Counted from the first letter of the stretch, positions 30,993 to 40,555 are shown. The stretch: 61,854 nucleotides of DNA from Blautia sp. An81 (GCF_002161285.1 NZ_NFHH01000022.1:1-61854), one strand, 5' to 3'. A program made the numbers and translations. Notes: generated by a model not told the origin, from the letters alone.

Positions 30993-32880
30993 TCCTTTCC
31001 TGTTGCGAAAACAGGTCTTCGACTTTCAGGATGACCTTTTCGTTTTTCCGGTTCCTTGCTTTCTCTTTCTTTGGCATCTTCGTGTCCACTGCCAGGACGG
31101 TTTCCTCCGGCGTTGCCATCTCCTCTTCGGACATTTCTTTTCCTGCCTGCTGCATTGCCTCATTCATCTGCTGCTCTTCTTCCCATTTTTTATACCACCC
31201 TGGAATATGTTCCTCGACCTTTTCCATATGAAGTTTCTTTGCATCCGCATGCTCGGTATAGTCCATCTTCCGAAACCGCAGCACATTATGTCCACGTATG
31301 ATCAGCATTCCCTGATCCAAAGGGTAACGCAGCACTTCGTCCGGAAGCAGGAGCTGGCGTTTTCCCACTGATGTAGATTCGGAATATTCCGGCACATAAT
31401 CGGTTGCCCGGATGGTATGGTAATTTTTACGCACAGAGGATACGTTCACTGTAATCTCCCCGCTCCTGTCACTGAAATATGTGGCGGTAGTCATGTCATT
31501 GCATCCAAGAAAAATAGAAAAATCACATCCGCCAAGGATCTCTTCCCATTGATTGTCTGGATAGCGGTTCTGCAGCTGCGGGATATTCTGGTAAAGAATA
31601 TTCATCCCAATCCCCCTTGATCTGGCTGTTGCCAGCTTTTTCTTAAAATCCGGGACAACGCCGATGTTGGGGAATTCATCTAAGATAAAGTTCATCGGGA
31701 TAGGCAGCTTGCGATCCTCTGTTTTGTCCGCAAACCGGACAAGTTTAATACATAGGAAGCTGGTAAACAGCGTTGCTAGCATATCATACGTGGAATCCTG
31801 GTCAGATGTAATACAAAAATAGGCGCATTTTTCTTTTCCCGGAAGTGCCAGGTCAATGTCTGTATAGCTGGTAATCTGCTGGACAAGCCGGTTCTGCAGA
31901 ATCTGGAGCCTTGTCCCCAGTCCCAATACAGCGTTACCCTTTACCTTTTCCGCCTTGGAAAACAGTTGATAAGGACCTTTCGCCGGATGGTTCCCGGGCA
32001 GCCTCTCAAAAATCGCGTCAAGAGCTTCCACACTTTTATTCAGCAAAAGCTTATACGCCTCCGGAAAGGTTTTCTGCCCCTCTGGATATTCCTCATACAC
32101 ATATAGACACAGGGCCTTTAGCAGGTCCATTTCCACGTTGTCGTAAAAATGGTCGAATTTATCCGTGGTATTGCGGATCACCACATCACAGAACACATCG
32201 ATCAATTCCCCTTCATCAATTTCTGCCAGGCAATTCCAGGCGTCAGAATGAATAAGCTGGATCAGGTTCAGCTGCTTAACCGTGTACCCTTCCTCCTTCA
32301 AGTATGCGCAGAGATCCTCATACAGTTCTGATTTGGGATCTGTCAGATACATGCTTTCTCCTCGCCTGATACACTGCAGCGCCATAACACGGGCAAACGC
32401 CCTGGACTTCATAGACCCCTGTGAACCGCATACGGCAATATTCCTGTTTAACCTTGAGTCTACCGGAAGGCTGATGATTCGCCCAGTATCAAGCTCCTTT
32501 CCAAAAATGATCCCCGCCACCGGTTCCGTATCCCGGTCTGTCCTCAGGATTTGGGACAGCTCCTCCTGCTTCATAAAACCAGCTGTACCGTAGGTGCCCT
32601 GCTCCGAGATAAGGAAATTTCGTTCATCCTCTTCCCCCTTCCCTTTTCCCCGAAACACGATCAATACAGCAACAGCAAAGAACAGCACGGCGGATGCCGC
32701 GGATGCCTGCAGGCCGGACAGCGTCATCACGCCCCGTCTGATACACACAGCCGGATTTAAGATAACATCTGCCTCCGAAAACAGTGTGGATAAAAAGCCT
32801 CCAACATAAAAAGCCAAAATCACTCCTCCCACGATAAACAGGAGGAGCTTCCATGCCTTCCACGTTCTACTCTTCTTTAC
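30985..32880 (-). CDS. virD4: VirD4/TraG-type coupling ATPase
   Basis: About 630 residues. Two N-terminal membrane segments (KLLLFIVGGVILAFYVGG and AASAVLFFAVAVLIVF), motif GTYGTAGFM, Walker A region NIAVCGSQGSMKSRAF, MYLTDPKSELYEDL, and Walker B MNFILDEFPNIG, all as in VirD4 of Gram-positive T4SS. Couples the DNA-protein complex to the channel. The start is unusual: GGGGGG is followed after 8 bases by GTA AAG AAG, and no ATG, GTG or TTG lies in frame near it; the nearest upstream start would add 59 residues encoded inside the upstream gene. I place the start at GTA. Confidence 0.85.
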   Translation of the reverse strand, partial: VKKSRTWKAWKLLLFIVGGVILAFYVGGFLSTLFSEADVILNPAVCIRRGVMTLSGLQASAASAVLFFAVAVLIVFRGKGKGEEDERNFLISEQGTYGTAGFMKQEELSQILRTDRDTEPVAGIIFGKELDTGRIISLPVDSRLNRNIAVCGSQGSMKSRAFARVMALQCIRRGESMYLTDPKSELYEDLCAYLKEEGYTVKQLNLIQLIHSDAWNCLAEIDEGELIDVFCDVVIRNTTDKFDHFYDNVEMDLLKALCLYVYEEYPEGQKTFPEAYKLLLNKSVEALDAIFERLPGNHPAKGPYQLFSKAEKVKGNAVLGLGTRLQILQNRLVQQITSYTDIDLALPGKEKCAYFCITSDQDSTYDMLATLFTSFLCIKLVRFADKTEDRKLPIPMNFILDEFPNIGVVPDFKKKLATARSRGIGMNILYQNIPQLQNRYPDNQWEEILGGCDFSIFLGCNDMTTATYFSDRSGEITVNVSSVRKNYHTIRATDYVPEYSESTSVGKRQLLLPDEVLRYPLDQGMLIIRGHNVLRFRKMDYTEHADAKKLHMEKVEEHIPGWYKKWEEEQQMNEAMQQAGKEMSEEEMATPEETVLAVDTKMPKKEKARNRKNEKVILKVEDLFSQQERSE

Positions 32881-33904
32881 TTTGACTTCCCCCCTTTTTT
32901 TCTCCCATATCTTCCATTCCCCAACCGGACTGATGGTACAGATACAGGTTTTTATAATAACAGCCCATGGTGTTGACCGAATTATACAACGCGGTAACCA
33001 GTAACGCCCGGATATTCCTGGCTTTCGTTTTATTCCCATCCATACAGTGCAGAACATACTCCACGTGCATTTTGGTCAGCTTAGCATACTGTGCCTTTAC
33101 CGCCGCCGCTGGTTTGTCCTCTTTGTTGACCCGTATATACTCCGCTGTGGATGTCATAATATCCGTCATGATCCCTAATATTTCATCAATCCGCTCGTCA
33201 TACGGTTCATCATGCTTCAGCGCTACGTAGTCGATCTGCATTTTTACCAGTTCCCTGGCGCTTTCGATGGATAAGATATTGGATTCTCCGCTGTATTCTT
33301 TGTAGGTAATTTCTGTATTTGTCTCCCCGATTTTGGAGAGATCCCTCTCCGTTTTCAGGGAGAGGGGTTCCCCCATTTGGGTGGGATATCTCCCCGATTT
33401 CGGTGACACATCCCCCTGAAATCGGGGACACCCCCATCCTGGCTTCTCCGGAGCATGGTTTTCCTGTGTTTCTGGATACGTCAACCTTTCCAGTACGTCA
33501 ACGTCCAGGCTTAAGAACAGGACATTAGGGATCAGGCGGCCCCCTTTTTCAATCGTTCGGAATACCCTCTGTATCACACCAAGCTTTTCCAGTTCTATCA
33601 CCGCATTGGTGACATCCCGTTTGGTTAAGCCGAATTGTTCAGAAAACTGCTGGTAACTGCGCTGCAGCATATCCGCATGGAAACGCTTGCGGAACCCAAT
33701 CAACTGGCCGCTTGCCTCGTCCCTTACCTCAATGGGGCGGTACCAGTAAACAATATCAGCCAAAATAATGATCGCATTTAGGTTCGGCTTGCCTGTCTCC
33801 TTGCGGATTGTCTGGTACCAGGCTACCGGGATGATGTTTCCGGTAATCTGCAGCTTTCCCATCCGGTCTACCGCGCTGCATCCGGTCTCAAATGCATTTT
33901 TCAC
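32867..33904 (-). CDS. Replication initiator (DUF6017/replisome-organiser type) with internal iterons
   Basis: 345 residues. The N-terminal ~135 residues (NIIPVAWYQTIRKETGKPN, LTKRDVTNAVIELEKLGVIQRV) form a helix-turn-helix replication-initiator domain; the C-terminal part (MQIDYVALKHDEPYDERIDEIL and following) fits DUF6017. The middle (about 157-200) is a repeated SPKSGRYP/SLKTERDL type linker encoded by iteron-like DNA (33311-33431). It should start vegetative replication of the circular element. GTG at 33902-33904 follows AGGAGGT; it overlaps the coupling-protein gene by 14 bases. Confidence 0.8.
   Translation of the reverse strand: MKNAFETGCSAVDRMGKLQITGNIIPVAWYQTIRKETGKPNLNAIIILADIVYWYRPIEVRDEASGQLIGFRKRFHADMLQRSYQQFSEQFGLTKRDVTNAVIELEKLGVIQRVFRTIEKGGRLIPNVLFLSLDVDVLERLTYPETQENHAPEKPGWGCPRFQGDVSPKSGRYPTQMGEPLSLKTERDLSKIGETNTEITYKEYSGESNILSIESARELVKMQIDYVALKHDEPYDERIDEILGIMTDIMTSTAEYIRVNKEDKPAAAVKAQYAKLTKMHVEYVLHCMDGNKTKARNIRALLVTALYNSVNTMGCYYKNLYLYHQSGWGMEDMGEKKGGSQSKEE
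33311..33431. repeat. Iteron-like repeats (candidate replication origin) inside the initiator gene
   Basis: Five imperfect ~22-base units sharing TSTCNCC ... AAATCGGGGAGA-like sequence on the minus strand, most with internal symmetry (CCCCGAT/ATCGGGG). They encode the linker between the two domains of the initiator. Replisome-organiser genes often carry their origin in this position. Confidence 0.55.
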
Positions 33905-33938
33905 AGCAGCACCTCCTGCCGTTGGTTGGACGCCTACG

Positions 33939-34997
33939 CTACGCGTCCTGACGCAGATACTCACATAGACGCTTCGTGAGTATTGCCTGTATTTTCATCC
34001 CCTCCCCAAAATAGTTTTGAAGTGTCTCTTCCTGATAGTCCAGGCAGAACACTGTCCCTTCCTGTTTCCATCCGGCGTCCTGTTTGATCCTGGATAGCTT
34101 ATGCATTTCCAGTTCCAGACAAAAATAAACGGGATTCCCGTCTGCGTTATATCCGTCACAAACGGAGAATTCCTTATCCCTTTTGCGGGATAAGACGCCT
34201 TCCAGAAACCGGTAAAGGCGTCTTCTCTTATCCGTATCACATAAAAGAGCTATCTGTACGCTCGCTTCCTCGCACATGGGAACATAATAATACCGATCAT
34301 ATACATCATCCACCTGAAACAGGTTCTTTTTTACTCCTCCGTCACTTTCCAGTAAATCTATCAGGAATGATGGCGATTCCCCCAGGATAAGCGCATCTGC
34401 CCCTTTAAAGCTGCCGGACCGAAGCAACAGTTTCTCCGTCCAGACACGCATGGAGCGTTCCATTTTCTTGGCCCACTTCATTCTCTGCTCCCGCGTGTTA
34501 TAAACCACATAGGCAGATATCCCGGACAGCAGCACACCACAGGCTCTGGAACCTTTAATCGCATCATTGCCGTTTTTGTATTCCAGACTTCCGTAGTACG
34601 CTTCCACCCCGCTGCTTCCAATGCCTCCACCCATTGCAGGCTTTTGGCTTTGGAAAACGCACACACCCGTCTTATAAAAAAAGACCCATACCTCGCTCAT
34701 CCGATGAAGGCGCTCCCGTTTCCTCAGCTCGCTTTTTACATGGCTTGTTTCTGACGCCCCTTCAAGAAAAAACGCCGTATCCGCCTGATAGTTCTCCAGC
34801 AAATACCGTTTACCCTTAGTCCTTAATACATAGCCTCTGCATCCTCCTCCCTTCCGTACTGAAATATACTCCCGCTGCTTCAAGCTGGTAATCAATGCCG
34901 CCGCATAGGAATCGGAAGAAACGACCCTGCCTGCCAGCCTGACCGGCAGTTCTCCGGAAATTGCAATCATTATCAGCAGTAAGTCCTGCTTTTTCAT
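33939..34997 (-). CDS. ICE protein with N-terminal winged helix (possible replication-relaxation-like)
   Basis: 352 residues, beginning MKKQDLLLIMIAISGELPV. The first ~70 residues look like a winged helix (AALITSLKQREYISVRKGGGCRGYVLRT), and a ~250-residue unknown part follows with HRMSEVWVFFYKTGVC and YYGSLEYKNGNDAIKGSRACG. I recall this as a constant partner of the initiator in such ICEs. Its fold could be related to Replic_Relax proteins, so it is a candidate for the missing relaxosome function. ATG chosen because GGGGAG is 8 bases upstream. Confidence 0.55.
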   Translation of the reverse strand: MKKQDLLLIMIAISGELPVRLAGRVVSSDSYAAALITSLKQREYISVRKGGGCRGYVLRTKGKRYLLENYQADTAFFLEGASETSHVKSELRKRERLHRMSEVWVFFYKTGVCVFQSQKPAMGGGIGSSGVEAYYGSLEYKNGNDAIKGSRACGVLLSGISAYVVYNTREQRMKWAKKMERSMRVWTEKLLLRSGSFKGADALILGESPSFLIDLLESDGGVKKNLFQVDDVYDRYYYVPMCEEASVQIALLCDTDKRRRLYRFLEGVLSRKRDKEFSVCDGYNADGNPVYFCLELEMHKLSRIKQDAGWKQEGTVFCLDYQEETLQNYFGEGMKIQAILTKRLCEYLRQDA

Positions 34998-35145
34998 AAC
35001 CAAATCTCCCCTTTCGGTTGAATGCGCGCTTTTGTACCCTATACGTGGAATACCTGGGTAAGATCCCGCCTGCGTTTCTTCTCCGAAGCCGTGAAGTTAC
35101 CAGCCTTTTTCTCTTCCATCCCCTATCGTATTTTCAGTCTTTGGT

Positions 35146-35886
35146 TTAAGGACTTTTTTCGATACCCTCCGGCTGATGAAACCTTGACAGCCACGCTGGA
35201 AAACAACACGAATCCATGACATAGATCCAAGTTCGGTCTTTCTCCGCCAATCTGGTCACATGGTAGGTATCCACATACAGGCCATTGTCTGACTGCATGA
35301 AAAAACCTGCCAATACATCCAGTACATGTTTCTCTTCCAGGTTATCATGATCCCTGACTCTTGCAAGCGGCAATGTCTTGTCATATCTATGCTCAAAACA
35401 TACGGTACTCTTTTCAAATTCCGGTATGGTTCCCCCGGTTTCCGCTTGTTTCATACACCAGTGCCTGCATGCCGTATATAGGGGTTTGTACAGGTAATCG
35501 GTGTAGCTCTCTTTCCTGTGGGGAACCAAAACTGGCAGGGAAACTTTCAAAACGCCTGCGGTATACACAATTTCAATCCCATGGATCAGCACAAGATCCG
35601 ATTTATAATCTTCATACTTTTCCTCATCCAATGTAACCTCCAAAGCCAGTCTCCTCAGCATTTCCGTCAGCTTTTCGCTACACTTTGAAACCTCCAGTAC
35701 CATATCGCAATAATTGCTGTACTGCAGGTTCCGTTTCTGCCGGATATATGCATGAAGAAGGCCTCTGGCCTCTGCCAGCAGTTTTTCCGTCCGTCCCGTC
35801 ATCTCCTGCGCCCGGTCCATCTGCGCTTTCAATTTGCCGAATACGTCCCCCTCACCCGTCAAAGCGGTAATACTCGATTTTCCCAT
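35146..35886 (-). CDS. DUF6100-like ICE protein
   Basis: 246 residues: N-terminal coiled coil (AQMDRAQEMTGRTEKLLAEARGLLHAY), and C-terminal ~130 residues with VLVPHRKESYTDYLYKPLY, LPLARVRDHDNLEEKHVLDVLAGFFMQSD, and YHVTRLAEKDRTWIYVM, which fits DUF6100 of Clostridia mobile elements as I remember it. Function unknown. The ATG directly abuts AAAGGAGG and overlaps the next gene by 35 bases. Confidence 0.55.
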   Translation of the reverse strand: MGKSSITALTGEGDVFGKLKAQMDRAQEMTGRTEKLLAEARGLLHAYIRQKRNLQYSNYCDMVLEVSKCSEKLTEMLRRLALEVTLDEEKYEDYKSDLVLIHGIEIVYTAGVLKVSLPVLVPHRKESYTDYLYKPLYTACRHWCMKQAETGGTIPEFEKSTVCFEHRYDKTLPLARVRDHDNLEEKHVLDVLAGFFMQSDNGLYVDTYHVTRLAEKDRTWIYVMDSCCFPAWLSRFHQPEGIEKSP

Positions 35887-36394
35887 CCTCCTTTACCGTG
35901 CAAAAACCAACCGCGTCCGGTATCTGAATGTCTGGGATATACGCAGGGTCATCCACCACAACGATATGCCCGCATCCATCAATCCGCTTTCTGGAAAACA
36001 GATGATTCACAAGGCTGACTTCCTCCTGCGAGATGTACAGGATATCGTAAATCTCACCATCCCCTACAAAAATAATACGGACCGGATATTCCTCCGCGGC
36101 AGCCAGAAAATGCTGTTCTACCTTTTTCTGCCCCATAATTCCGATCAATGCCCAGACGCTCTGCATCGTACCGTATTCCCGGACACTATAGTATTCTTCG
36201 CTGATCGCTGCCAGTTTTAATTCCTGGTTTATGCAGATCTCCCGTTCCTTTTCCAGTGCTTTTAGCGCCCGTCCGACAAACTGTTCCCTTCCGTCCTTTG
36301 CAAAATATTCATAGATCTGGCTTTTATAGAGCACGTTATATTTCTGGATTAAATCACGGAGTTCACGTTCCACGGCTCTTTGTTTGTTTTCCAT
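35852..36394 (-). CDS. DUF5697-like winged-helix ICE protein
   Basis: About 180 residues starting MENKQRAVERELRDLIQKYN, with a winged-helix-like first half (NVLYKSQIYEYFAKDGREQFVGRALKALEKE) and a C-terminal ~100-residue domain with GIMGQKKVEQHFLAAAEEYPVRIIF. It resembles DUF5697. The start is the methionine at 36392-36394 with AAAGGATG 9 bases upstream; earlier methionines lack a site. Together with the 33939 gene it is a candidate for DNA-processing functions. Confidence 0.55.
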   Translation of the reverse strand: MENKQRAVERELRDLIQKYNVLYKSQIYEYFAKDGREQFVGRALKALEKEREICINQELKLAAISEEYYSVREYGTMQSVWALIGIMGQKKVEQHFLAAAEEYPVRIIFVGDGEIYDILYISQEEVSLVNHLFSRKRIDGCGHIVVVDDPAYIPDIQIPDAVGFCTVKEDGKIEYYRFDG

Positions 36395-36556
36395 CTGTTT
36401 TTGCATCCTTTCTTTCATGATTTTAAGTGTCATAAATGGCGTATTCTATACACCTTCCATGCGCCATTTATGACGGATAACAGGAAAAATACCCTGATTT
36501 TTCAATAATGCGTATTAAAAACGTCATTCTATACGTCATAAATGACGCCTCGCTTT
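36395..36556. other. Intergenic region with nested inverted repeats
   Basis: CATAAATGGCG (36431-36441) and CGCCATTTATG (36462-36472) are an 11-bp perfect inverted repeat, and ACGTCATTCTATACGTCATAAATGACG (about 36519-36546) shows further TATACGTCAT symmetry. It separates virB4 from the downstream genes and could be a processing or regulatory element. Confidence 0.5.
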
Positions 36557-39346
36557 TTACGTTTTCTCTTCCCGCCTCCTCCCATAAGCATCTGCCCCAT
36601 ATCTCTGCAGCCTGCTCTTTAACTCTTTAAGATCCCTCCGGTCTGTTGTGATAAGATCCTTTTCCAGTTGGCTTGCCCGAAATTCCACAATCAAATTATT
36701 GTTGGTGGTGGATATCAGGCCGCTTCCCCGTTCAAAATGGATGATCGAATTCATCTCGGTCTCAGAAAGATCCAATTCTTCCCGTATCAGCCCTGCCTCT
36801 GCATTTTCCATATTCAAAAGGATTTTCGTTTTCGAATTATTCAAAATCCCCCGTCCGAGTTTTCCTCCTTTCAGAGCAAAGAAATCAGCCAGATCCTGCG
36901 TAGCACAGACAGCGGCTCCCCCGTAAGCCCGGATGGTCTTAAAAATTTCCAGAAGGTACTCGCCTGCAAGTTCATTGGAAGCCAAAAGCTTCCATGCCTC
37001 ATCCACAAAAATCGCTTTTTCCACGGTTCGATCCTCTTTTGCCTTCGACCAGACAAAGTCAAGCGCCACAAACATCCCAAGCAATAAATCCCCGGAAAGC
37101 TCTGAAATGTCCAGCACCACGTATTTGTTATTCAAGTCCACATTTGTCGTCTGATTGAAACTGGATGCAGATCCATGAACCAGTCGGTTTAAAATATTTG
37201 CCATGCGCCTGCATTCCTCTTTCCGCATCAGGACTTCCTGCAAGTCACCTAAAATCGGCATTTTCCGGTAAGCTCCTGGCTTTTCCGGATCTAACAAGCT
37301 CTGGTTGTCATGGGTAATCCCTTTTTCCTGGTAAGTGATAACCAATGCCTCATCCAGTAACTGCTTTTCTTCGTAATTCATGTCCGGAATCAACAAACTA
37401 AAGAAAATATGGAGGCTTTGAATTTTTAATGCCAGGGCAGAGCGTTCCGCTGCATGTCCGTCCAGGAGATCACTGGTTGCTGTATCCGCCGGGCGGATCT
37501 CCATAACATTGATACAGTTCGATGAGGCAGGAGAAATCTGCGCATATACGCCGCCGATATTCGTACATGCCCTGGCAAACTCATGCCCTTTATCCGGCGC
37601 GACAATAAACACCTGGATATTTTTCCGCCGCATTCTAAGCGCCATTAACTGCATGGTAAAGGTTTTCCCTGCGCCGGACGTTCCAAGGATTACCATATTC
37701 GCATTTTTATAAATCTGTGTGTTAAAGATATCCAAGATCACCAGAGAGCTGTTCGCCTTATTGACGCCCATCATAATGCCATCCTTGTCTGACATTTCAT
37801 AGGAAGTAAACGGATAACAGGCTGCCACGCCGGAAGTCAGCACATTTCTCTTTGCCTTGGCATATATTTTTTTATCAAGCCCAAGTAACGGAAGGGCTGA
37901 TAGGAAAGCCTGTTCTTCCCTGAAAAGGCAGCCGGCCGTTCCAATATCCTGGGAGTTTAAAAGCTTCGCCATCTCCTTTGAGCGCCATTCCACTTCCTTT
38001 TCGCTATACCCGGTTATGGTAATCAGCGTTGCCATGTAATAAATGTCTTCATTCCCAGTAAGCCCACGCCTCAGATAATATCCGGCACGGATGGATTCAT
38101 TTAGGTTGTCAAAATCTCTGTTCGTGTCATAAGCGTCTTTGATCTTGGAACGGTTCAGACGGATTCTCCTGCCGATCCTCTCCAAACTCTTCGCCTTGTC
38201 CTGCCGGAAGAAAAACACATCCACATCAATCCCTTCGCCCGCATTGATCAAAAGGGAGAGCCAGCCGGCCGGTACCCTTGTCCGGTATTTCTGAGATGGG
38301 ATAAACAGGTAGGTATGGTATACCCCGTCAATCACTACCGAGTTCCACTTTTTGAAATTTATCGTTTCCGGAGCAAACAGCTCAGTCACCGGAATTTTGG
38401 CGATGCTTTCCTTCCCGTTTTCTCTTAGATAGTAGTCTCTTACCTTCCGGATCCGGTCCTCAAGGCTCTCTTTTGTACTGGTTTTCCGGTTCAAGATCTG
38501 GTAAAACGTCTCAACCAGGAACCTGGTCTCATTTTCATGTTCCAATACAACGTTCCCGCACAAAGCAAGGTATTTTTTTGCCGTCTGGACAGTGGATTTC
38601 ATATACAGGTATACATCCCGCTCCTCTGGGTTTTTCCTGCCGTTCTGAGATTGATATTCAAAAACCAGGAAAAACCGCCTGGTAATCGCTTCTTTTGTAC
38701 CAAGCGTCCGGAGCAGCTCTATATAATCCTCCTGGAGCATTCTGCACCGCTCATCCTTTTCCTGACTGGCTTCTTCCCGGATTTTTTGGATATAGTCCTC
38801 GATTTCCGCTTTTTTCGATACGACCTTGATCTGGAACTTTTGGGGTGCAATTTTCAGGTAACTCATATAGGAAAAGATGATATTCCGCTGGTCTGAGGAC
38901 CTTAACAGAAAGTTGATCGGAAGGACTTCGATCAATTTAACGTAACGGTTGTCTGTCGTTAAAATGATCCCATTTTTCACCTGCTTGACTGGAAGATATG
39001 AGGCTGCCCAGGTAACCGGAAGATAATCCTGGTTTCCTTCACTTCTTTCTTTTTCTTCTTTTGTCCTCTCCGCCGGCCTTTGTACCTGCATTTTCTGTTC
39101 TTCTATATGGCTGCCAGAGCTTTGAAGCAACTCCTTTTTCAGAATCCGTTCCTCGTTCTCCTGCTCCCGCAATTTCCTGGCTTCTTTTCTCTCATCCTCC
39201 CTGCGGTTCCTGGCTTCTTCCTTCCTCCTTTCCCCATACTGCCTGCGTTCTTCACGGCGTTTCTCCTTTGCCTCCCTCTGTGCTGCCTTTTCCGCCTTTT
39301 TCGCCTCTTTCAGCTTCTGTTTGAGTTCCTGTACCTCGTTTCCTAC
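36557..39346 (-). CDS. virB4: VirB4-type transfer ATPase
   Basis: About 929 residues (871 from the TTG at 39172). N-terminal 75 residues are a charged coiled coil (QELKQKLKEAKKAEKAAQR); then the VirB4 N-terminal domain (DYLPVTWAASYLPVKQVKNG) and the ATPase with Walker A GTSGAGKTF and FVDEAWKLLASN. It powers the type IV channel and works with VirD4. I place the start at GTA (39344-39346), because AAAGGAGG lies 8 bases upstream and no ATG, GTG or TTG in this frame precedes the coiled coil; it overlaps prgI by 95 bases. The exact start is therefore uncertain. Confidence 0.87.
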   Translation of the reverse strand, partial: VGNEVQELKQKLKEAKKAEKAAQREAKEKRREERRQYGERRKEEARNRREDERKEARKLREQENEERILKKELLQSSGSHIEEQKMQVQRPAERTKEEKERSEGNQDYLPVTWAASYLPVKQVKNGIILTTDNRYVKLIEVLPINFLLRSSDQRNIIFSYMSYLKIAPQKFQIKVVSKKAEIEDYIQKIREEASQEKDERCRMLQEDYIELLRTLGTKEAITRRFFLVFEYQSQNGRKNPEERDVYLYMKSTVQTAKKYLALCGNVVLEHENETRFLVETFYQILNRKTSTKESLEDRIRKVRDYYLRENGKESIAKIPVTELFAPETINFKKWNSVVIDGVYHTYLFIPSQKYRTRVPAGWLSLLINAGEGIDVDVFFFRQDKAKSLERIGRRIRLNRSKIKDAYDTNRDFDNLNESIRAGYYLRRGLTGNEDIYYMATLITITGYSEKEVEWRSKEMAKLLNSQDIGTAGCLFREEQAFLSALPLLGLDKKIYAKAKRNVLTSGVAACYPFTSYEMSDKDGIMMGVNKANSSLVILDIFNTQIYKNANMVILGTSGAGKTFTMQLMALRMRRKNIQVFIVAPDKGHEFARACTNIGGVYAQISPASSNCINVMEIRPADTATSDLLDGHAAERSALALKIQSLHIFFSLLIPDMNYEEKQLLDEALVITYQEKGITHDNQSLLDPEKPGAYRKMPILGDLQEVLMRKEECRRMANILNRLVHGSASSFNQTTNVDLNNKYVVLDISELSGDLLLGMFVALDFVWSKAKEDRTVEKAIFVDEAWKLLASNELAGEYLLEIFKTIRAYGGAAVCATQDLADFFALKGGKLGRGILNNSKTKILLNMENAEAGLIREELDLSETEMNSIIHFERGSGLISTTNNNLIVEFRASQLEKDLITTDRRDLKELKSRLQRYGADAYGRRREEKT

Positions 39347-39743
39347 GTCCGCCGCCTCCTTTCCTCTTTTTCTGTTCCTCCTTCTGCTGTTTTTTCTGGC
39401 GCTTTAGGATCCTTCTGTTTCGTTTCAGCCGGTACTGGCTATTCGGCACAGTAATCACCCTGCGCCTTACAACATAGGAAAAACACTGAAAAACAAAGGA
39501 TGTAAGGCTTTCCCCCTGCACGCCGACCACCGCCAAGATCGTAACGGGCAGGATCACAATAATCCCGGCATAAATTTTTCCTTTTGCACTGATATCCACC
39601 GCCATCAGAATCTGCAGCAGCAAAAGAGCCAGGACTGCTGCCTCCACAGCATTCCTGGCTTCCAGCCTTCCGGAAAGGATTGTCCCTTCCTTAGCAAAAT
39701 TTGGCGGTATGGTGTAGACATCTACATGCTCTTTCTGTGCCAT
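39252..39743 (-). CDS. prgI: PrgI-family (VirB3-like) transfer protein
   Basis: 163 residues: DVYTIPPNFAKEGTILSGRLEARN is the family start, two membrane helices follow (AVEAAVLALLLLQILMAV and IYAGIIVILPVTILAVVG), and the C-terminal ~55 residues are a very basic Lys/Arg/Gln tail that overlaps the beginning of virB4 in another frame. PrgI-type proteins are inner-membrane channel components next to VirB4, as here. Confidence 0.87.
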   Translation of the reverse strand: MAQKEHVDVYTIPPNFAKEGTILSGRLEARNAVEAAVLALLLLQILMAVDISAKGKIYAGIIVILPVTILAVVGVQGESLTSFVFQCFSYVVRRRVITVPNSQYRLKRNRRILKRQKKQQKEEQKKRKGGGGRRKRGTGTQTEAERGEKGGKGSTEGGKGETP

Positions 39744-39760
39744 GTCATACCTCCAGACTC

Positions 39761-40546
39761 TCAGCTATATTTTTTCCTTTTTTTCCTTAGCAGCAAAATC
39801 CCGGCCAGACATAAGCCTCCAATGCTGCCGCATATTGCCGCCATCCTTTTTGCCCCCATCTTTCTCCTGACACCTCCCTTCTCTTCTTCCATTTGCTCTG
39901 TCTTTAAAGCATGGTTTCCTTTTTCAGGAACCTCCTCCGACGCTTGTTCTATCTGTTCGCCCGTTGTCTCTGCTTCTTTTGTCACCTGGTCCATCACCTG
40001 GATTTTTAATACCTGCGCTCCCTTTTCCGAAAGATGCACAATAGAATCCGGAAACTGTGTCACATAGGAATGTATCTCATCCCTGGCCTCAGCTTTTATA
40101 ACTCTGTAGTCCCCACTGTTAACAGGGATGTTCAATCCATAAAAATTATCTCGCCGCAATTCCACGGTTCGTTGGATTCCACCGCTTCCTTCTACCAAGA
40201 CTGTAACGGTACCGGAAAATCCGTCAAACAGTTCTGCCCGTATTGCCAGGGTCGCCGGCACAAGTTCGGTCCCGGTATAGTTCTCTCCCATATCCATGGT
40301 GTCCGGGTTTTCTGTCTTTTGGATCACGCTTCCATCTTCTCCAAACTGGACATATCTGCCGGCTGGATTTACCATGTCATAAGCCCATCCTCCCGTAATC
40401 TGTGTCCCATCCTCCTGGTAGCCAAACCCATTCTGCCAAGAGGCGATCTCCGGTAGTTTGCCTTGATTCTCAGCACACACCGGATCTGCTTTTAAAATCC
40501 CTATTGCAAGCGTCATCCCGAACACCATTCCTCTTGCAAAACGCAT
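39761..40546 (-). CDS. Membrane-anchored extracellular ICE protein
   Basis: 261 residues: signal peptide (MRFARGMVFGMTLAIGILKAD), a beta-rich domain with GFSGTVTVLVEGSGGIQRTVELRRDNFYG-like strands (about 108-140), then a Thr/Glu linker and a C-terminal membrane helix (AAICGSIGGLCLAGILLL) followed by RKKRKKYS. It resembles small surface proteins in T4SS operons of Clostridia; the role (mating-pair contact or wall anchoring of the channel) is not known. Confidence 0.6.
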   Translation of the reverse strand: MRFARGMVFGMTLAIGILKADPVCAENQGKLPEIASWQNGFGYQEDGTQITGGWAYDMVNPAGRYVQFGEDGSVIQKTENPDTMDMGENYTGTELVPATLAIRAELFDGFSGTVTVLVEGSGGIQRTVELRRDNFYGLNIPVNSGDYRVIKAEARDEIHSYVTQFPDSIVHLSEKGAQVLKIQVMDQVTKEAETTGEQIEQASEEVPEKGNHALKTEQMEEEKGGVRRKMGAKRMAAICGSIGGLCLAGILLLRKKRKKYS

Positions 40547-40555
40547 ACGCTCCTC

